Assembly: GCA_900696495.1 (NCBI GenBank)
Contig: CAADGI010000012.1
Coordinates: 124,001-188,000, forward strand
From: an uncultured Alphaproteobacteria bacterium
Lineage (GTDB): Bacteria; Pseudomonadota; Alphaproteobacteria; Micavibrionales; Micavibrionaceae
DNA length: 64,000 bases
Direction: 5' to 3'
Shown: positions 24,252-35,109 of the stretch, piece by piece
Layout: the number at the start of each line of letters is the position of its first letter
How positions within the stretch are numbered: position 1 is the stretch's first letter
Translations under genes and position numbers: made by a program
The notes under the pieces: generated by a model
What the model was told of the DNA's origin: nothing
The model's input: the letters and a program-made list of their open reading frames with translations, nothing else
The model's database searches: none

Positions 24252-25133
24252 CTACAAGACCATAACCGCGAGGAAAAGGGCGAAGAGGTAAAAGACCGAG
24301 TAGCCGAACATCAGCTTGGCGTTTTTAAGATTTGTGCTGGCGAGGACGCGGATCGCCGTGAAGACGAAAAAGCCGCTGAGCGCGGTGGCGGCGACCAAAT
24401 AATTAAAATTTTCAAAGCCGAAGAAATACGGGCTGAGCGTCAGCGGCAGGAGAATAAGCGTGTAAACCAGCATCTGGATTTTGGTGCGGCGCTCGCCGGC
24501 GACGACGGTCATCATCGGGATGTCGGCGCGCTTGTAATCCTCGTTGGCGAACAGCGAAAGCGCCCAGAAATGGGGCGGGGTCCAGAAGAAAATGATGAGG
24601 AAAAGAATGACCGGATAGAGCGTGATATCGCCGGTGACGGCGGCCCAGCCGATCATGGGCGGGAACGCGCCCGCCGCGCCGCCGATGACAATGTTCTGCG
24701 GTGTCAGGCGTTTCAGCCAGATGGTGTAGATAAAAACGTAAAACAAATTCGCGGCAGCGAGCAGCGCGCCCGCCAGCCAGTTGAGCGCAAGGCCCATCAT
24801 GACGACAGAGGCCAGCGAGAGAATGATGCCGAATGAAAGCGCCTCCTCGGGCCTCACGCGACCCATGGGCAGGGGACGGAAGCGGGTCCTGTGCATTACC
24901 GCGTCGATATCGCGGTCGAACCACATATTGATAGCGCCTGCGGCGCCCGCGCCCACGGCGAGGCAGAGCATGGCGATGAAAGCGAGAAACGGGTGAAGCT
25001 GGTGGAAACCGGGGGCGATCCACATGCCGGCAAAGCCGCTGAATACGACGAGGCTCATCACCTTCGGCTTGAGAAGCAGAAAGTAATCGGAGACGCGGTC
25101 GTCGGTCATATCCAGAGACTGGGCGCGGTTCAT
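24252..25133 (-). CDS. ctaB: Protoheme IX farnesyltransferase (heme O synthase)
   Basis: 293 residues, UbiA-superfamily membrane prenyltransferase that adds farnesyl to heme B, giving heme O for the oxidase. The first Asp-rich motif is NMWFDRDIDAVMHRTRFRPLP; the second region reads HFWALSLFANEDYKRADIPM. About nine hydrophobic helices are visible (e.g. VMSLVVFSGFAGM and YSVFYLFALFLAVMVL). It is in the minus-strand oxidase cluster, just upstream of the coxF-like gene. A COX15-type heme A synthase is not in this window. Confidence 0.95.
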   Translation of the reverse strand: MNRAQSLDMTDDRVSDYFLLLKPKVMSLVVFSGFAGMWIAPGFHQLHPFLAFIAMLCLAVGAGAAGAINMWFDRDIDAVMHRTRFRPLPMGRVRPEEALSFGIILSLASVVMMGLALNWLAGALLAAANLFYVFIYTIWLKRLTPQNIVIGGAAGAFPPMIGWAAVTGDITLYPVILFLIIFFWTPPHFWALSLFANEDYKRADIPMMTVVAGERRTKIQMLVYTLILLPLTLSPYFFGFENFNYLVAATALSGFFVFTAIRVLASTNLKNAKLMFGYSVFYLFALFLAVMVL

Positions 25134-25171
25134 CCTTCGTTATTTAGGGCATTCAGGCCCTGGATGCAATG

Positions 25172-25573
25172 TCAGTGAAAGGCAGGTTCATGCGCCGGGG
25201 TGCGGGGCTTGCCGGGGGTGCCGCTGCGCGATGAAAGCAGGCGCAGCAAGGCATCGGGAGGCGTCATGCGGGCTTCGCGCAGGCGGGCAATGGCGGAGTG
25301 TGCGTTACGGCCGGCCGGTGTCGCGCTCAGCGTATGGACTGAACTCATGCCGAACGTTTGGGACAGGCTTTCAGACAGCATTTTGTTGGCGGTCAGTGTG
25401 CTGCTGAGCAGGGAAATGATGCCGTTTTCATCAAGGCTGGATGAGCCGGCCAGATCGGTTTGTTTATCTGTTTCAATGACAGGAAAAGCTGCAAAAAAGT
25501 CCTCAGAAAGACTGATCGATCCCCTGGAAACATCCCGTTCGATTTGCTCGGCGTATGTCGTGAACATAGTCAA
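25172..25573 (-). CDS. Hypothetical protein between ctaD and ctaB
   Basis: 133 residues, mostly polar, with many Ser/Thr and Leu; no membrane segment, signal or recognised domain. It lies downstream of ctaD beyond a strong terminator-like hairpin, and 38 bases before ctaB. Most alphaproteobacterial operons have ctaB directly after ctaD, so this is an insertion in the usual order. Its own promoter may drive ctaB and the assembly genes (inference). Function unknown. Confidence 0.55.
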   Translation of the reverse strand: MTMFTTYAEQIERDVSRGSISLSEDFFAAFPVIETDKQTDLAGSSSLDENGIISLLSSTLTANKMLSESLSQTFGMSSVHTLSATPAGRNAHSAIARLREARMTPPDALLRLLSSRSGTPGKPRTPAHEPAFH

Positions 25574-25590
25574 TCAATACCATAAAAAGC

Positions 25591-25620
25591 ACTTTAGCCA
25601 CAAATTTTTGTGGCTAAAGT
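25591..25620 (-). terminator. Perfect 14-bp hairpin after ctaD
   Basis: ACTTTAGCCACAAA and TTTGTGGCTAAAGT are exact complements with a 2-base loop. On the minus strand they are followed by GTGCTTTTTATGG, and on the plus strand by a T-rich stretch. It probably ends the ctaC-ctaD transcript and may work in both directions. Confidence 0.75.
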
Positions 25621-25647
25621 ATTGAATTTATTTATTTTTTTATCCTT

Positions 25648-27285
<1,638 letters not shown>

Positions 27286-28062
27286 CTATTCGCCTTTTTT
27301 GGCTTCAATCCATGCGTTGAATTCTTCCTTGGGCACGGCATGAATTTCGATCGGCATATAGGCGTGATCCTTGCCGCAGAGCTCGGAGCACTGGCCGTAA
27401 TAAATGCCGGGTTTCGTGATGCGCACCCAGGTTTCGTTGGTGCGGCCGGGCATCGCGTCGATCTTGATGCCGAGCGAGGGCACCGCGAAAGCGTGGATGA
27501 CGGCGGCGGCAGTGGTTAGAATTTGAATATTGGTATCAAGTGGCAGGACGACGGCATTGTCGGTCGAGAGCAGGCGGACCTGGTTTTTGGCAGGGTCGAT
27601 TTCTTTTTCCGGCACCATGTAGGACAGGAAATTGACGCCGTCGTTGTCGGGGTATTCATAGCCCCAGTACCATTGATAGCCGGTGACTTTCAGCGTCATT
27701 TCGGGATTCGGCGTGCGGTCGGTGAAATAGAGCAGGCGGAACGAAGGCACCGCGATGATCAGGAGGATAAGCACCGGCACAACGGTCCAGACGATCTCGA
27801 TCATGACGTTGTGCGAGAATTGCGCGGGAACCGGATTGGCGCGCTTGTTAAAGCGGACGATCACGTAAACCAGAAGGAAGAGAACGAAAACCGTAATGGC
27901 GGCGATGATCCAGAGCACGAATGTATAAAGGAACTGGATGTGCTCCGCGGAGGGCGATGCGGCTTCCTGAAACCAAAGTTGCCAGGGATGCGAGTGGGTT
28001 GCCAATGCAGGCGAAGCGGTCAGGAGAAGGGCGGTCACGGCCGCAAAAAGGATTCGGATCAT
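27286..28062 (-). CDS. ctaC: Cytochrome c oxidase subunit II
   Basis: 258 residues: signal peptide (MIRILFAAVTALLLTASPALA), two helices (LYTFVLWIIAAITVFVLFLLVYVIVRF and VWTVVPVLILLIIAVPSFRLLYF) and a periplasmic cupredoxin domain. The binuclear CuA site is intact (IHAFAVPSLGIKID and CSELCGKDHAYMPI), so it accepts electrons from cytochrome c. There is no fused C-terminal cytochrome c domain. First gene of the minus-strand oxidase cluster; the 141 bases upstream are AT-rich and contain its presumed promoter. Confidence 0.97.
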   Translation of the reverse strand: MIRILFAAVTALLLTASPALATHSHPWQLWFQEAASPSAEHIQFLYTFVLWIIAAITVFVLFLLVYVIVRFNKRANPVPAQFSHNVMIEIVWTVVPVLILLIIAVPSFRLLYFTDRTPNPEMTLKVTGYQWYWGYEYPDNDGVNFLSYMVPEKEIDPAKNQVRLLSTDNAVVLPLDTNIQILTTAAAVIHAFAVPSLGIKIDAMPGRTNETWVRITKPGIYYGQCSELCGKDHAYMPIEIHAVPKEEFNAWIEAKKGE

Positions 28063-28203
28063 TTTTATATATCGTGCTGTTTTAGTTTATGAACTTACAA
28101 TTATTCCCGGGGCCTAATATGCCTGATTTTTCATCGGGGATACACTTAAAATTAGCTGAAACAAAAAGCAAGTCCCTACAATTTTGTCTTTTGGGGCGGG
28201 CTG

Positions 28204-28929
28204 TTATCCCTCGCCCTGCATTTTTGCATAACCAAGGGCAAGGATAACGGCCGTTTCGCAGCGCAGGACGGTTTCGCCAAGGGAGAGGGGCCGGACATTG
28301 GACAGGCCGCTCAAAAAGGCGAATTCATTGTCATCAAAACCGCCCTCGGGCCCGGTCAGGAAGGCCCAGGAGGTTTGCCGGAAGGTTGAAATGTGGGGCG
28401 ATTCCCCGCGTTCGCAGCACCAGAGGAGCGGATTTGGCCCGGCCCAGCCGGTTATCCTGGTTTTAAGATCGGACAGGGGGTGCAGGGTCGGGATCTCGAA
28501 GCGCTCGCATTGCTCGGCGGCTTCCATGATCTGGGCGCGGATGCGCTCCTCGTTGATTTTGCGGATCTCCGTGCGGTTGGTCAGGACGGGGTGAATGTCG
28601 GTGGCGCCGAGCTCGACCGCCTTTTCGATGATGATATCCATCCGGTCTTTCTTGATGGGGGCGAAGAGCAGGTGCATTTCCATGGATTTTTCAGGCTGTT
28701 CGCGGATTTTACCTTTAAGAGTTACGGTGCAGCCGTCGCCGCCGAATGCCGCAATGCCCGCCAGCCATTCGCCGTCGCGCCCGTTGAACAGGCGGATGAA
28801 ATCGCCCGGCTTGCGGCGCAGAACGTTTTTAAGATAATGCGCCTGCGCGGTTTCAAGGTTGACCGTTGCATTGGCGGCGAAATTGCGATCAATGTAGAGG
28901 CGCGGAAGTTTTGTAAAATCAGAAGCCAT
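28204..28929 (-). CDS. rsmE: 16S rRNA (uracil1498-N3)-methyltransferase
   Basis: 241-residue SPOUT methyltransferase that methylates U1498 of 16S rRNA. Family motifs: LPRLYIDRNF at the start, AHYLKNVLRRKPGDFIRLFNGRDGEW, KKDRMDIIIEKAVELGATDIHPVLTNRT, WAFLTGPEGGFDDNEFAFL and SLGETVLRCETAVILALGY. The start is MASDFTKLPRLY; a longer frame to 28953 is less likely. It is back to back with ubiA, with only 6 bases between the proposed start codons. Confidence 0.95.
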   Translation of the reverse strand: MASDFTKLPRLYIDRNFAANATVNLETAQAHYLKNVLRRKPGDFIRLFNGRDGEWLAGIAAFGGDGCTVTLKGKIREQPEKSMEMHLLFAPIKKDRMDIIIEKAVELGATDIHPVLTNRTEIRKINEERIRAQIMEAAEQCERFEIPTLHPLSDLKTRITGWAGPNPLLWCCERGESPHISTFRQTSWAFLTGPEGGFDDNEFAFLSGLSNVRPLSLGETVLRCETAVILALGYAKMQGEG

Positions 28930-28935
28930 AGCGCA

Positions 28936-29823
28936 GTGAACACGAAAACACATACCGATATCAAGCGCGAAGGGGGGGTGGAAAAGCTCCTCCCACGGTT
29001 TTTGCGGCCCTATGCGGCCTTGGCGCGGCTCGACCGGCCGATCGGCATGTGGCTGTTACTGCTGCCGGGTTGGTGGGCGATTATGCTCGCCTCGGGCGGC
29101 GTCACACGCATGGATGGAGCGGCGTGGAAAACTTTCGCGCTGTTTGGAATCGGCGCGATTGTCATGCGCGCGGCGGGTTGCGTGGTCAATGATTTGTGGG
29201 ACCGGGATCTCGACAAGAAAGTCGGGCGTACGAGCGCGAGACCGCTGGCGTCTGGTGAGGTAAACGTCAGGCAGGCGATTGGATTTCTCGTTGCGCTTCT
29301 TGGTGTCGGCCTGATTATTTTGCTGCAGATGAATGCGCTGACTATTTTGCTCGGCATTTTGAGTTTGCCGCTGATCGCGATCTATCCATTGATGAAACGC
29401 TTCACATGGTGGCCGCAATTATTTCTCGGCTTCACATTCAATTTCGGCGCGTTGATGGGATGGAGCGCGGTGACGGGTGCGATCGAATTTCCGGCGGTGC
29501 TGCTGTATGTGGGCGGGATTTTCTGGACGCTTGCGTACGATACGATTTACGCGCACCAGGACAAGGAGGACGATGCGCTGGCGGGGATCAAATCGACGGC
29601 GCTGCTGTTCGGCGCTGAAAGCAAAAAATATGTCAGCGTGTTTTTTGCCATCGCTTATGTCCTGATATTCACGGCGAGCCAGAGTTTGTTTCTTGTTCCT
29701 GCGGCGCTGCATCTCGCGTGGCAATTGCATGCGTGGAAGCCTGACGACGCGGCGAGTTCGTTGCGCGTTTTTAAATCCAACCGTGATTTCGGGATTTTGG
29801 TTTTAGCGGGAATGGCAATTTAA
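28936..29823 (+). CDS. ubiA: 4-hydroxybenzoate polyprenyltransferase
   Basis: Membrane prenyltransferase that attaches the isoprenoid tail to 4-hydroxybenzoate in ubiquinone synthesis. The first Asp-rich motif is NDLWDRDLDKKVGRTSARPLASG; the second is AYDTIYAHQDKEDDALAGIKSTALLFG. The family start RLDRPIGMWLLLLPGWW is present, with seven to nine helices. I start at GTG 28936 (about 295 residues). GTG 28978 (MEKLLPRFLRPY) is an alternative, since no good ribosome-binding site favours the first. Supplies quinone for the oxidase-linked chain. Confidence 0.93.
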   Translation: MNTKTHTDIKREGGVEKLLPRFLRPYAALARLDRPIGMWLLLLPGWWAIMLASGGVTRMDGAAWKTFALFGIGAIVMRAAGCVVNDLWDRDLDKKVGRTSARPLASGEVNVRQAIGFLVALLGVGLIILLQMNALTILLGILSLPLIAIYPLMKRFTWWPQLFLGFTFNFGALMGWSAVTGAIEFPAVLLYVGGIFWTLAYDTIYAHQDKEDDALAGIKSTALLFGAESKKYVSVFFAIAYVLIFTASQSLFLVPAALHLAWQLHAWKPDDAASSLRVFKSNRDFGILVLAGMAI

Positions 29824-29829
29824 TCAATT

Positions 29830-29863
29830 ACGTCGTCCCCGCCAGCCTTCGCTGGCATGACGG
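29830..29863. repeat. Short palindrome after ubiA
   Basis: CGTCGTCCCCGCCAGC...GCTGGCATGACGG forms a small imperfect hairpin, directly after the ubiA stop and before the convergent GDH gene. Its ends (CGTC...GACG) resemble a shortened version of the element at 58871-58951. It could serve as a terminator. Confidence 0.45.
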
Positions 29864-29870
29864 AAGATAT

Positions 29871-32800
29871 TTAACCGCCGTATAAGGTACGTAAACGCTG
29901 CTCGGCGATGACGAGCATCGGCAGGTCGACGGTGCCCGCGCTTTGCAGCGAGGAAATCACGGGCTCGGCCTGCGCGACGAGGTCGGCATTCTTCCTGAAC
30001 CAGTCATTGGCGATGCCGTCTTTTTTACCGTTCTTAACATCTTTCAGCATGCGCGTGGTTATGCCGGCCTGCGAACCGTAGAGCTGGTTAACGAGCGCGG
30101 CGGTGGCCTCGGCGTGCCATGCGTTTTCGGAGGCCATGAAGCGGGCTTGCTGGCGCATCCAGTCGAGATGGAAATGGCGGCCGACTTCGAAATAGGTGCG
30201 GGTGACGGCGCGCAGATCGGCTTTCTGTTTCAAAGTGATGCTTATGATGTCGCAGGCCGAGGAAAGAACGGGCATGAGCGCGATCTGGTGCGCGAGATCT
30301 TTCGGCAGGCCGTCGGCGATATTTGTCTGTTCGCGCTGCTTGATGCCTTCGCGCACGTCATCGGTGACGAGATCGACCAGGTGTTTGCGCAGATCAGCGA
30401 TGCCTTCGCCGTAATCCTTGATATGCGCGCTGAGGTTAAAGTTGCGCGCGCCGCGCGTCAGGAACCAGGTGATGACATGTTCCGCCGTGTGGGCGATTTC
30501 GCGCATGGCCTTGAGCTGGACCATGGCCGGAACCTTGTTGTCCAGGCTTTCAATCGCGTTCCAAAGCTTGCGCAACTCGAACGCTTCGCGTGTGACGACG
30601 TAGGCGCGAGCGACTTCGGCGGCGCCGGCGCCGGTTTTCTTCATGCGCGATTTGATGAAGGTGGGGCCGAGGCGGTTGATCAGCGAGTTGGCCAAGCCTG
30701 TCGCGATGATTTCGCGGTGCAGTTTGTGACGCTTGATTTCTTTCTCGTATTTTTCCTGTAGCGCTGTGGGGAAATAAACCATCAGGCGCTCATGCATGTC
30801 CGGGCTGTCAGGGATGTCGGTGTCGAGCAACTCGCGCGTAAAGTTGATTTTCGCGTAAGAAAGAAGAACGCAAAGTTCGGGGCGCGTCATGCCCTTGCCC
30901 AGATGCAGGCGCTGCGCCACCGTTTCGGCGTCAGGAAGGCCTTCGAGCACGCGGTTGAGGCCATGGTTGCGCTCGAGTTCCTTGATGAATTCTTCCTGCA
31001 GGCTGAGCGTTTCACGCGCCTGAAGCTCGGCGAGGCTGATGGCCTGGCCTTGCTGGTAATTGTTGCGCAGGACATGATCGGCGACTTCGGGGGTCATTTT
31101 TTCAAGCAATTTATTACGCGCGGCGATATCCATCTTGTGCGTCTTGCCGCTCATGACGTCGCTCATGAGGATTTTGATGTTCACCTCGACATCGGAGGAG
31201 TTGACGCCGGCGGAATTGTCGAGGAAGTCGGTGTTCAGGCGACCGCCTTTTTCCGCATATTCGATGCGGCCGTGCTGGGTCATCGCGAGGTTCGCGCCTT
31301 CGCCCACGACCGCGGCATGCAGTTCATTGCCATTAATACGAATAGCGTCGTTCGCCTTGTCGCCGACATCGGCGTGGGTTTCGTTCGTGCCTTTGATGTA
31401 GGTGCCGATACCGCCGAACCACATCAGGTCGCAGCGGCTTTTGAGCATCACGTTCATAAGCTCGAACGGCGAAACCTTTTCGCGCGAAATGCCGAAGCGT
31501 TTCTGGATTTCGGGCGTGAGCTGAAGCGATTTTTCGCTGCGGTTATAAATACGCCCGCCCTTGGAGAGTTTTTTGGTGTCGTACTGGTCCCAGCCAAGCA
31601 CGCCGTCGAACAGGCGCTGGCGCTCCTTGAAGCTTGAGGCCGTATCCGGATCGGGGTCGCAGAAAATGTGGATGTGGTTAAATGCGCCGACCAGGCGGAT
31701 ATGTTCGGACAGCAGCATGCCGTTGCCGAAAACGTCGCCGCCCATGTCGCCGACGCCGATGACATCGAACGGTTTTTCCTGGATGTTGTGGTTGAGCTGG
31801 CGGAAGTGGAGTTTCACGCATTCCCACGCGCCGCGGGCGGTGATACCCATTTTCTTGTGGTCGTAACCGGCGCTGCCACCCGAGGCAAAAGCGTCGCCGA
31901 GCCAGAAGTCGTAATCTTTCGAAAGACCGTTGGCGATATCGGAGAAACTTGCCGTGCCCTTGTCGGCGGCAACGACGAGATAAGGGTCATCGCCGTCACG
32001 GCGTATGACGTCTTTCGGCGGGATGACTTTTTCGCCCTTCAGATTGTCGGTGATGTCGAGCATGCCGCGAACGAGCGTTTTGTAGCATTCGATGCCCTCG
32101 GCCTGGAAGGCTTTGCGGTCGGGCTGCGGCGTTTTTACAACGAAGCCGCCCTTGGCGCCCATTGGTACGATGACGGCGTTCTTGACGTTCTGCGCTTTCA
32201 GAAGACCGAGAACTTCTGTGCGGAAATCCTCGTGGCGGTCGGACCAGCGGATGCCGCCGCGCGAAACCTTGTCGGCGCGGAGATGAATACCCTCGACGCG
32301 CGGGGAATAGACGAAAATTTCGCGGTAGGGGCGCGGCTCGGGCAGTTCCGGGATTTTCGTGGAGTCGAATTTCAGCGAGAGATAGGATTTCGCCTCGCCG
32401 TTTTCCTGCGTCTGATAATAGTTTGTGCGCAGCGTCGCCTCGATGAGGCCGGCGATGGTGCGCAGAATGCGGTCCTGGTCGAGCGATTCAACATTTTCAA
32501 GATGGCTGTTGATCTCGACCGAGAAATTTTCATTGTCGGCGATCTTGTCCTTTTTGGCGGAGGGGGCGAACAGGGCCTTGAAGCGATTCACCAGCAAGGT
32601 GGCGATATCCGGGTGCTGGGTCAGAGCGCTCTGGATGTAAGGCTGGCCGAAGGGCGAGCGGATCTGGCGCATGTAGCGCACGTAGGCGCGGAGGATGTTG
32701 ATTTCCTGCGCGTCCAGCCCGGCGTTGAGAATGAGCTTGTTGAGCGTGTCGCTCTCCATCTCGCCGTACCAGATCTTGCTGAAAGCCAATTCGAAATTCT

Positions 32801-34664
32801 TCTTCACTTCGTTTAGCTTGATGCCGGATGTTTCAGCCGGGATGTCGACGAGGAAATCGTGAATCCAGACGGAATGCGGCGCGCCCTGCGGTTTGACCTC
32901 GAAGGGAAGCTCGGAGATGGCGCGCAGGCCCATATTCTCAAGGATCGGCAGCACGTTCGAAAGCGGCATCGGCGCGCCGGGGTTATAGGTCTTGAGGCGA
33001 AGCTGGGTGCTTTCCACGCCTTCGGGGCGGTAGAGGTCGAGAGTCATTTTGCCGGAAGCAAGACATTGCTCGATTTTTTCGAGATCAAATACGGCCTGGC
33101 TGGCGCGGTAACGCGAAGTGTAACCAACCGGAAAAGCGTCGCCGTATTTGAGAGTCAGCGCGGTGACGCGGTCTTCGTCTTTCAGCTCTTCCGCGAGCGC
33201 CGTGCGGAGGCGTTCGGCGAGCGTTTGCCCGGCTTCCTGGAGTTTCATCTCGACCTTTTCGGGGTCGTATTTCGGCGGGTTTTTCTGGTTGATGTTGATG
33301 ATGAACATCACCCGCGCGAAAACGGAATCATCGAGCGTCGTGTAGAAATTCGAAAGCTGGCCGTTCAGTTCGGATTCAAGAATACGGCCGATCGCCTTGC
33401 GCAGGCCGGTGCCGAAACGGTCGCGCGGAACGTAAACAAGGCATGAAACGTAACGCTTGAAAGCGTCGAGACGCATAAAGAGGGCGATGCGCTGGCGTTC
33501 CTGCAGGCGAAGAATTTCAAGCGCGATCTCGTAAAGTTCTTCGTTCGGGATCTGGAACAGTTCATCGCGCGGGTATTTTTCGAGAATATGGCGCAATGTT
33601 TTGCGGTTGTGGGAACCCGGCAGGAAGTCCGACATTTCCATGATCTCGTCGACTTTTTCGCGCAGATACGGCACGTCGCTGACGCTGCGGGAATAGGTGA
33701 CGGAGGTGAAGAGGCCGAGGAAAAGCTTTTCGCCCTTGGGATTTCCATTCGCATCATAGGTTTTGACGGCGATGGCGTCCATCGGCACGCGGCGATGGAC
33801 GGTCGAGAGGCGGTTGGTTTTCGAAACCGAAACCGGCGGCAGGTCGCGGCGGAGTTGCTGCAGGTTGCGCGGCAGGCCTTCTTCATTTTCGTTAATGAAA
33901 GCCGGGGTAATGTCGTCGTTCAGCAAGCCGAGGCTCTCACCCTTGACCGTTTTGCTCTGGAGGTTTTTAGCCTGACCGGTGAACTGATATTCGCGGTAGC
34001 CGAGCAGCGTGAAGTTGTTGTCGTGCAGATAATCAAGGAAGGCGCAGTAGCGCTCGATATCCTTCGCAGCGTATTTCGTTTTGGCTCGGGCGAGCTCGTT
34101 GCGCGCGTCTTTCAGCCGCTCCAGCATGGGTTTCCAGTCGCGGTTGGCGATATGGACATCTTCGAGCGCAGTGGCAAGGCCGGCTTGCAGAGATTTCAAT
34201 TGTTCATCCGAGAGCGTTTCGCGGATGTGAACGTGGATGTGCGACTGGCGCACGTAATCCTTTTTCGGCGTGTCCGAGGCGTCGACCATCTTGCCGCTTT
34301 TGTCGTAACGCACATAAACGACCGGGTGCAGCAAAAGATCGATGAGAAGATTCTTTTTGTTGATCTCGGCGGCGATGGAATCGACGAGGAACGCCATGTC
34401 GTCGTTGACGAAATCGATGACCGTCTTGCGGTAGGATTCGCCTTTCAGCACCGCGCTGCCGACCTCGAATTTACGGTCGCTGGGTTTGCGCGAACGGGCG
34501 AGGTTCCAGTGGCGCACCGTCATCTCGGCGAAGAGTTCAGGGTCGTATTGCTCGAGGTCTTCGCGGGGGACGCGGGCGGCGAGGGCCTTCAATAAATTTT
34601 TCTGGGCTTCCGGGGCGTTGGCCGGGAGGGTGGAGAGTGCTTTTTGTATGTATGATTTCAGCAT
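29871..34664 (-). CDS. Large NAD-specific glutamate dehydrogenase
   Basis: 1597 residues, the very large (about 180 kDa) NAD-GDH class known from Caulobacter, Pseudomonas and Streptomyces, which deaminates glutamate to 2-oxoglutarate and ammonia for catabolism. The catalytic core is near the middle: GGIRWSDRHEDFRTEVLGL, the catalytic-Lys motif VPMGAKGGFVVK, and the NAD-binding VIGVGDMGGDVFGNGMLLS. The long N-terminal part contains ACT-like regulatory regions and the C-terminal third is helical, as in the family. Full length and intact. Monocistronic by spacing. Confidence 0.97.
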   Translation of the reverse strand: MLKSYIQKALSTLPANAPEAQKNLLKALAARVPREDLEQYDPELFAEMTVRHWNLARSRKPSDRKFEVGSAVLKGESYRKTVIDFVNDDMAFLVDSIAAEINKKNLLIDLLLHPVVYVRYDKSGKMVDASDTPKKDYVRQSHIHVHIRETLSDEQLKSLQAGLATALEDVHIANRDWKPMLERLKDARNELARAKTKYAAKDIERYCAFLDYLHDNNFTLLGYREYQFTGQAKNLQSKTVKGESLGLLNDDITPAFINENEEGLPRNLQQLRRDLPPVSVSKTNRLSTVHRRVPMDAIAVKTYDANGNPKGEKLFLGLFTSVTYSRSVSDVPYLREKVDEIMEMSDFLPGSHNRKTLRHILEKYPRDELFQIPNEELYEIALEILRLQERQRIALFMRLDAFKRYVSCLVYVPRDRFGTGLRKAIGRILESELNGQLSNFYTTLDDSVFARVMFIININQKNPPKYDPEKVEMKLQEAGQTLAERLRTALAEELKDEDRVTALTLKYGDAFPVGYTSRYRASQAVFDLEKIEQCLASGKMTLDLYRPEGVESTQLRLKTYNPGAPMPLSNVLPILENMGLRAISELPFEVKPQGAPHSVWIHDFLVDIPAETSGIKLNEVKKNFELAFSKIWYGEMESDTLNKLILNAGLDAQEINILRAYVRYMRQIRSPFGQPYIQSALTQHPDIATLLVNRFKALFAPSAKKDKIADNENFSVEINSHLENVESLDQDRILRTIAGLIEATLRTNYYQTQENGEAKSYLSLKFDSTKIPELPEPRPYREIFVYSPRVEGIHLRADKVSRGGIRWSDRHEDFRTEVLGLLKAQNVKNAVIVPMGAKGGFVVKTPQPDRKAFQAEGIECYKTLVRGMLDITDNLKGEKVIPPKDVIRRDGDDPYLVVAADKGTASFSDIANGLSKDYDFWLGDAFASGGSAGYDHKKMGITARGAWECVKLHFRQLNHNIQEKPFDVIGVGDMGGDVFGNGMLLSEHIRLVGAFNHIHIFCDPDPDTASSFKERQRLFDGVLGWDQYDTKKLSKGGRIYNRSEKSLQLTPEIQKRFGISREKVSPFELMNVMLKSRCDLMWFGGIGTYIKGTNETHADVGDKANDAIRINGNELHAAVVGEGANLAMTQHGRIEYAEKGGRLNTDFLDNSAGVNSSDVEVNIKILMSDVMSGKTHKMDIAARNKLLEKMTPEVADHVLRNNYQQGQAISLAELQARETLSLQEEFIKELERNHGLNRVLEGLPDAETVAQRLHLGKGMTRPELCVLLSYAKINFTRELLDTDIPDSPDMHERLMVYFPTALQEKYEKEIKRHKLHREIIATGLANSLINRLGPTFIKSRMKKTGAGAAEVARAYVVTREAFELRKLWNAIESLDNKVPAMVQLKAMREIAHTAEHVITWFLTRGARNFNLSAHIKDYGEGIADLRKHLVDLVTDDVREGIKQREQTNIADGLPKDLAHQIALMPVLSSACDIISITLKQKADLRAVTRTYFEVGRHFHLDWMRQQARFMASENAWHAEATAALVNQLYGSQAGITTRMLKDVKNGKKDGIANDWFRKNADLVAQAEPVISSLQSAGTVDLPMLVIAEQRLRTLYGG

Positions 34665-34777
34665 CGCCGTATTGTTTTATAAGGAAACTTCTTGTGCGCT
34701 AAAATGAGGCTTGGGGGCGGGTCCGTCAAGGCCCCCGGACAGGGTTTTATTTTGTCATAATGTAATTAAATGAGCGT

Positions 34778-35083
34778 TTAGCCCGTCCAGGCCTTTGAGA
34801 AAAGAAAAAGGATCAATGTTGGCAGCACCAGCCAAGTCATGAGCAGGTTTATGGGCGGAACCAGCTTGCGCCTGAACATAATCGTGGCGAGCATGACGGC
34901 GCCGTATAAAATCATGACCAGGGAAAGATTGCTGAACAGTTTGGCGATATGGTCGGCGCCTTCTTCATGCGGGTAAAGCATGCCCATGAAAAAAAGGCCG
35001 ACGCCGCCGCCGATCGAAAGAGCCCCGTTACGGGCGGCCCGGCGGACTTTTTTATTCAAACGCTCTTCGGGATTGTCCCACAT
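34778..35083 (-). CDS. Small hypothetical three-helix membrane protein
   Basis: 101 residues starting MWDNPEERLNKKVRRAARNG, with three hydrophobic segments (ALSIGGGVGLFFMGMLY, LSLVMILYGAVMLATIMF and LLMTWLVLPTLILFLFS). No recognised family. It is 26 bases after the TlpA-like gene on the same strand, so it may be part of the cytochrome c maturation operon. A longer frame to 35152 overlaps the TlpA-like gene and is not favoured. Confidence 0.6.
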   Translation of the reverse strand: MWDNPEERLNKKVRRAARNGALSIGGGVGLFFMGMLYPHEEGADHIAKLFSNLSLVMILYGAVMLATIMFRRKLVPPINLLMTWLVLPTLILFLFSKAWTG

Positions 35084-35109
35084 GATTTCAAGCCTAGCAA
35101 AAAAAGCGC

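Noticed and set aside
28393-28935. In-frame extension of ubiA far upstream
   Set aside because: It lies antisense to rsmE; the UbiA homology begins only near 29000.
31668-32816. Long plus-strand open frames opposite the NAD-GDH gene (also 33588-34595 and 29943-30761)
   Set aside because: Composition shadows of a highly conserved gene; no domains and no ribosome-binding sites.
34700-34745. GGGGGC/GCCCCC potential hairpin between GDH and the three-helix gene
   Set aside because: Imperfect with a large loop and no T run; not convincing as a terminator.
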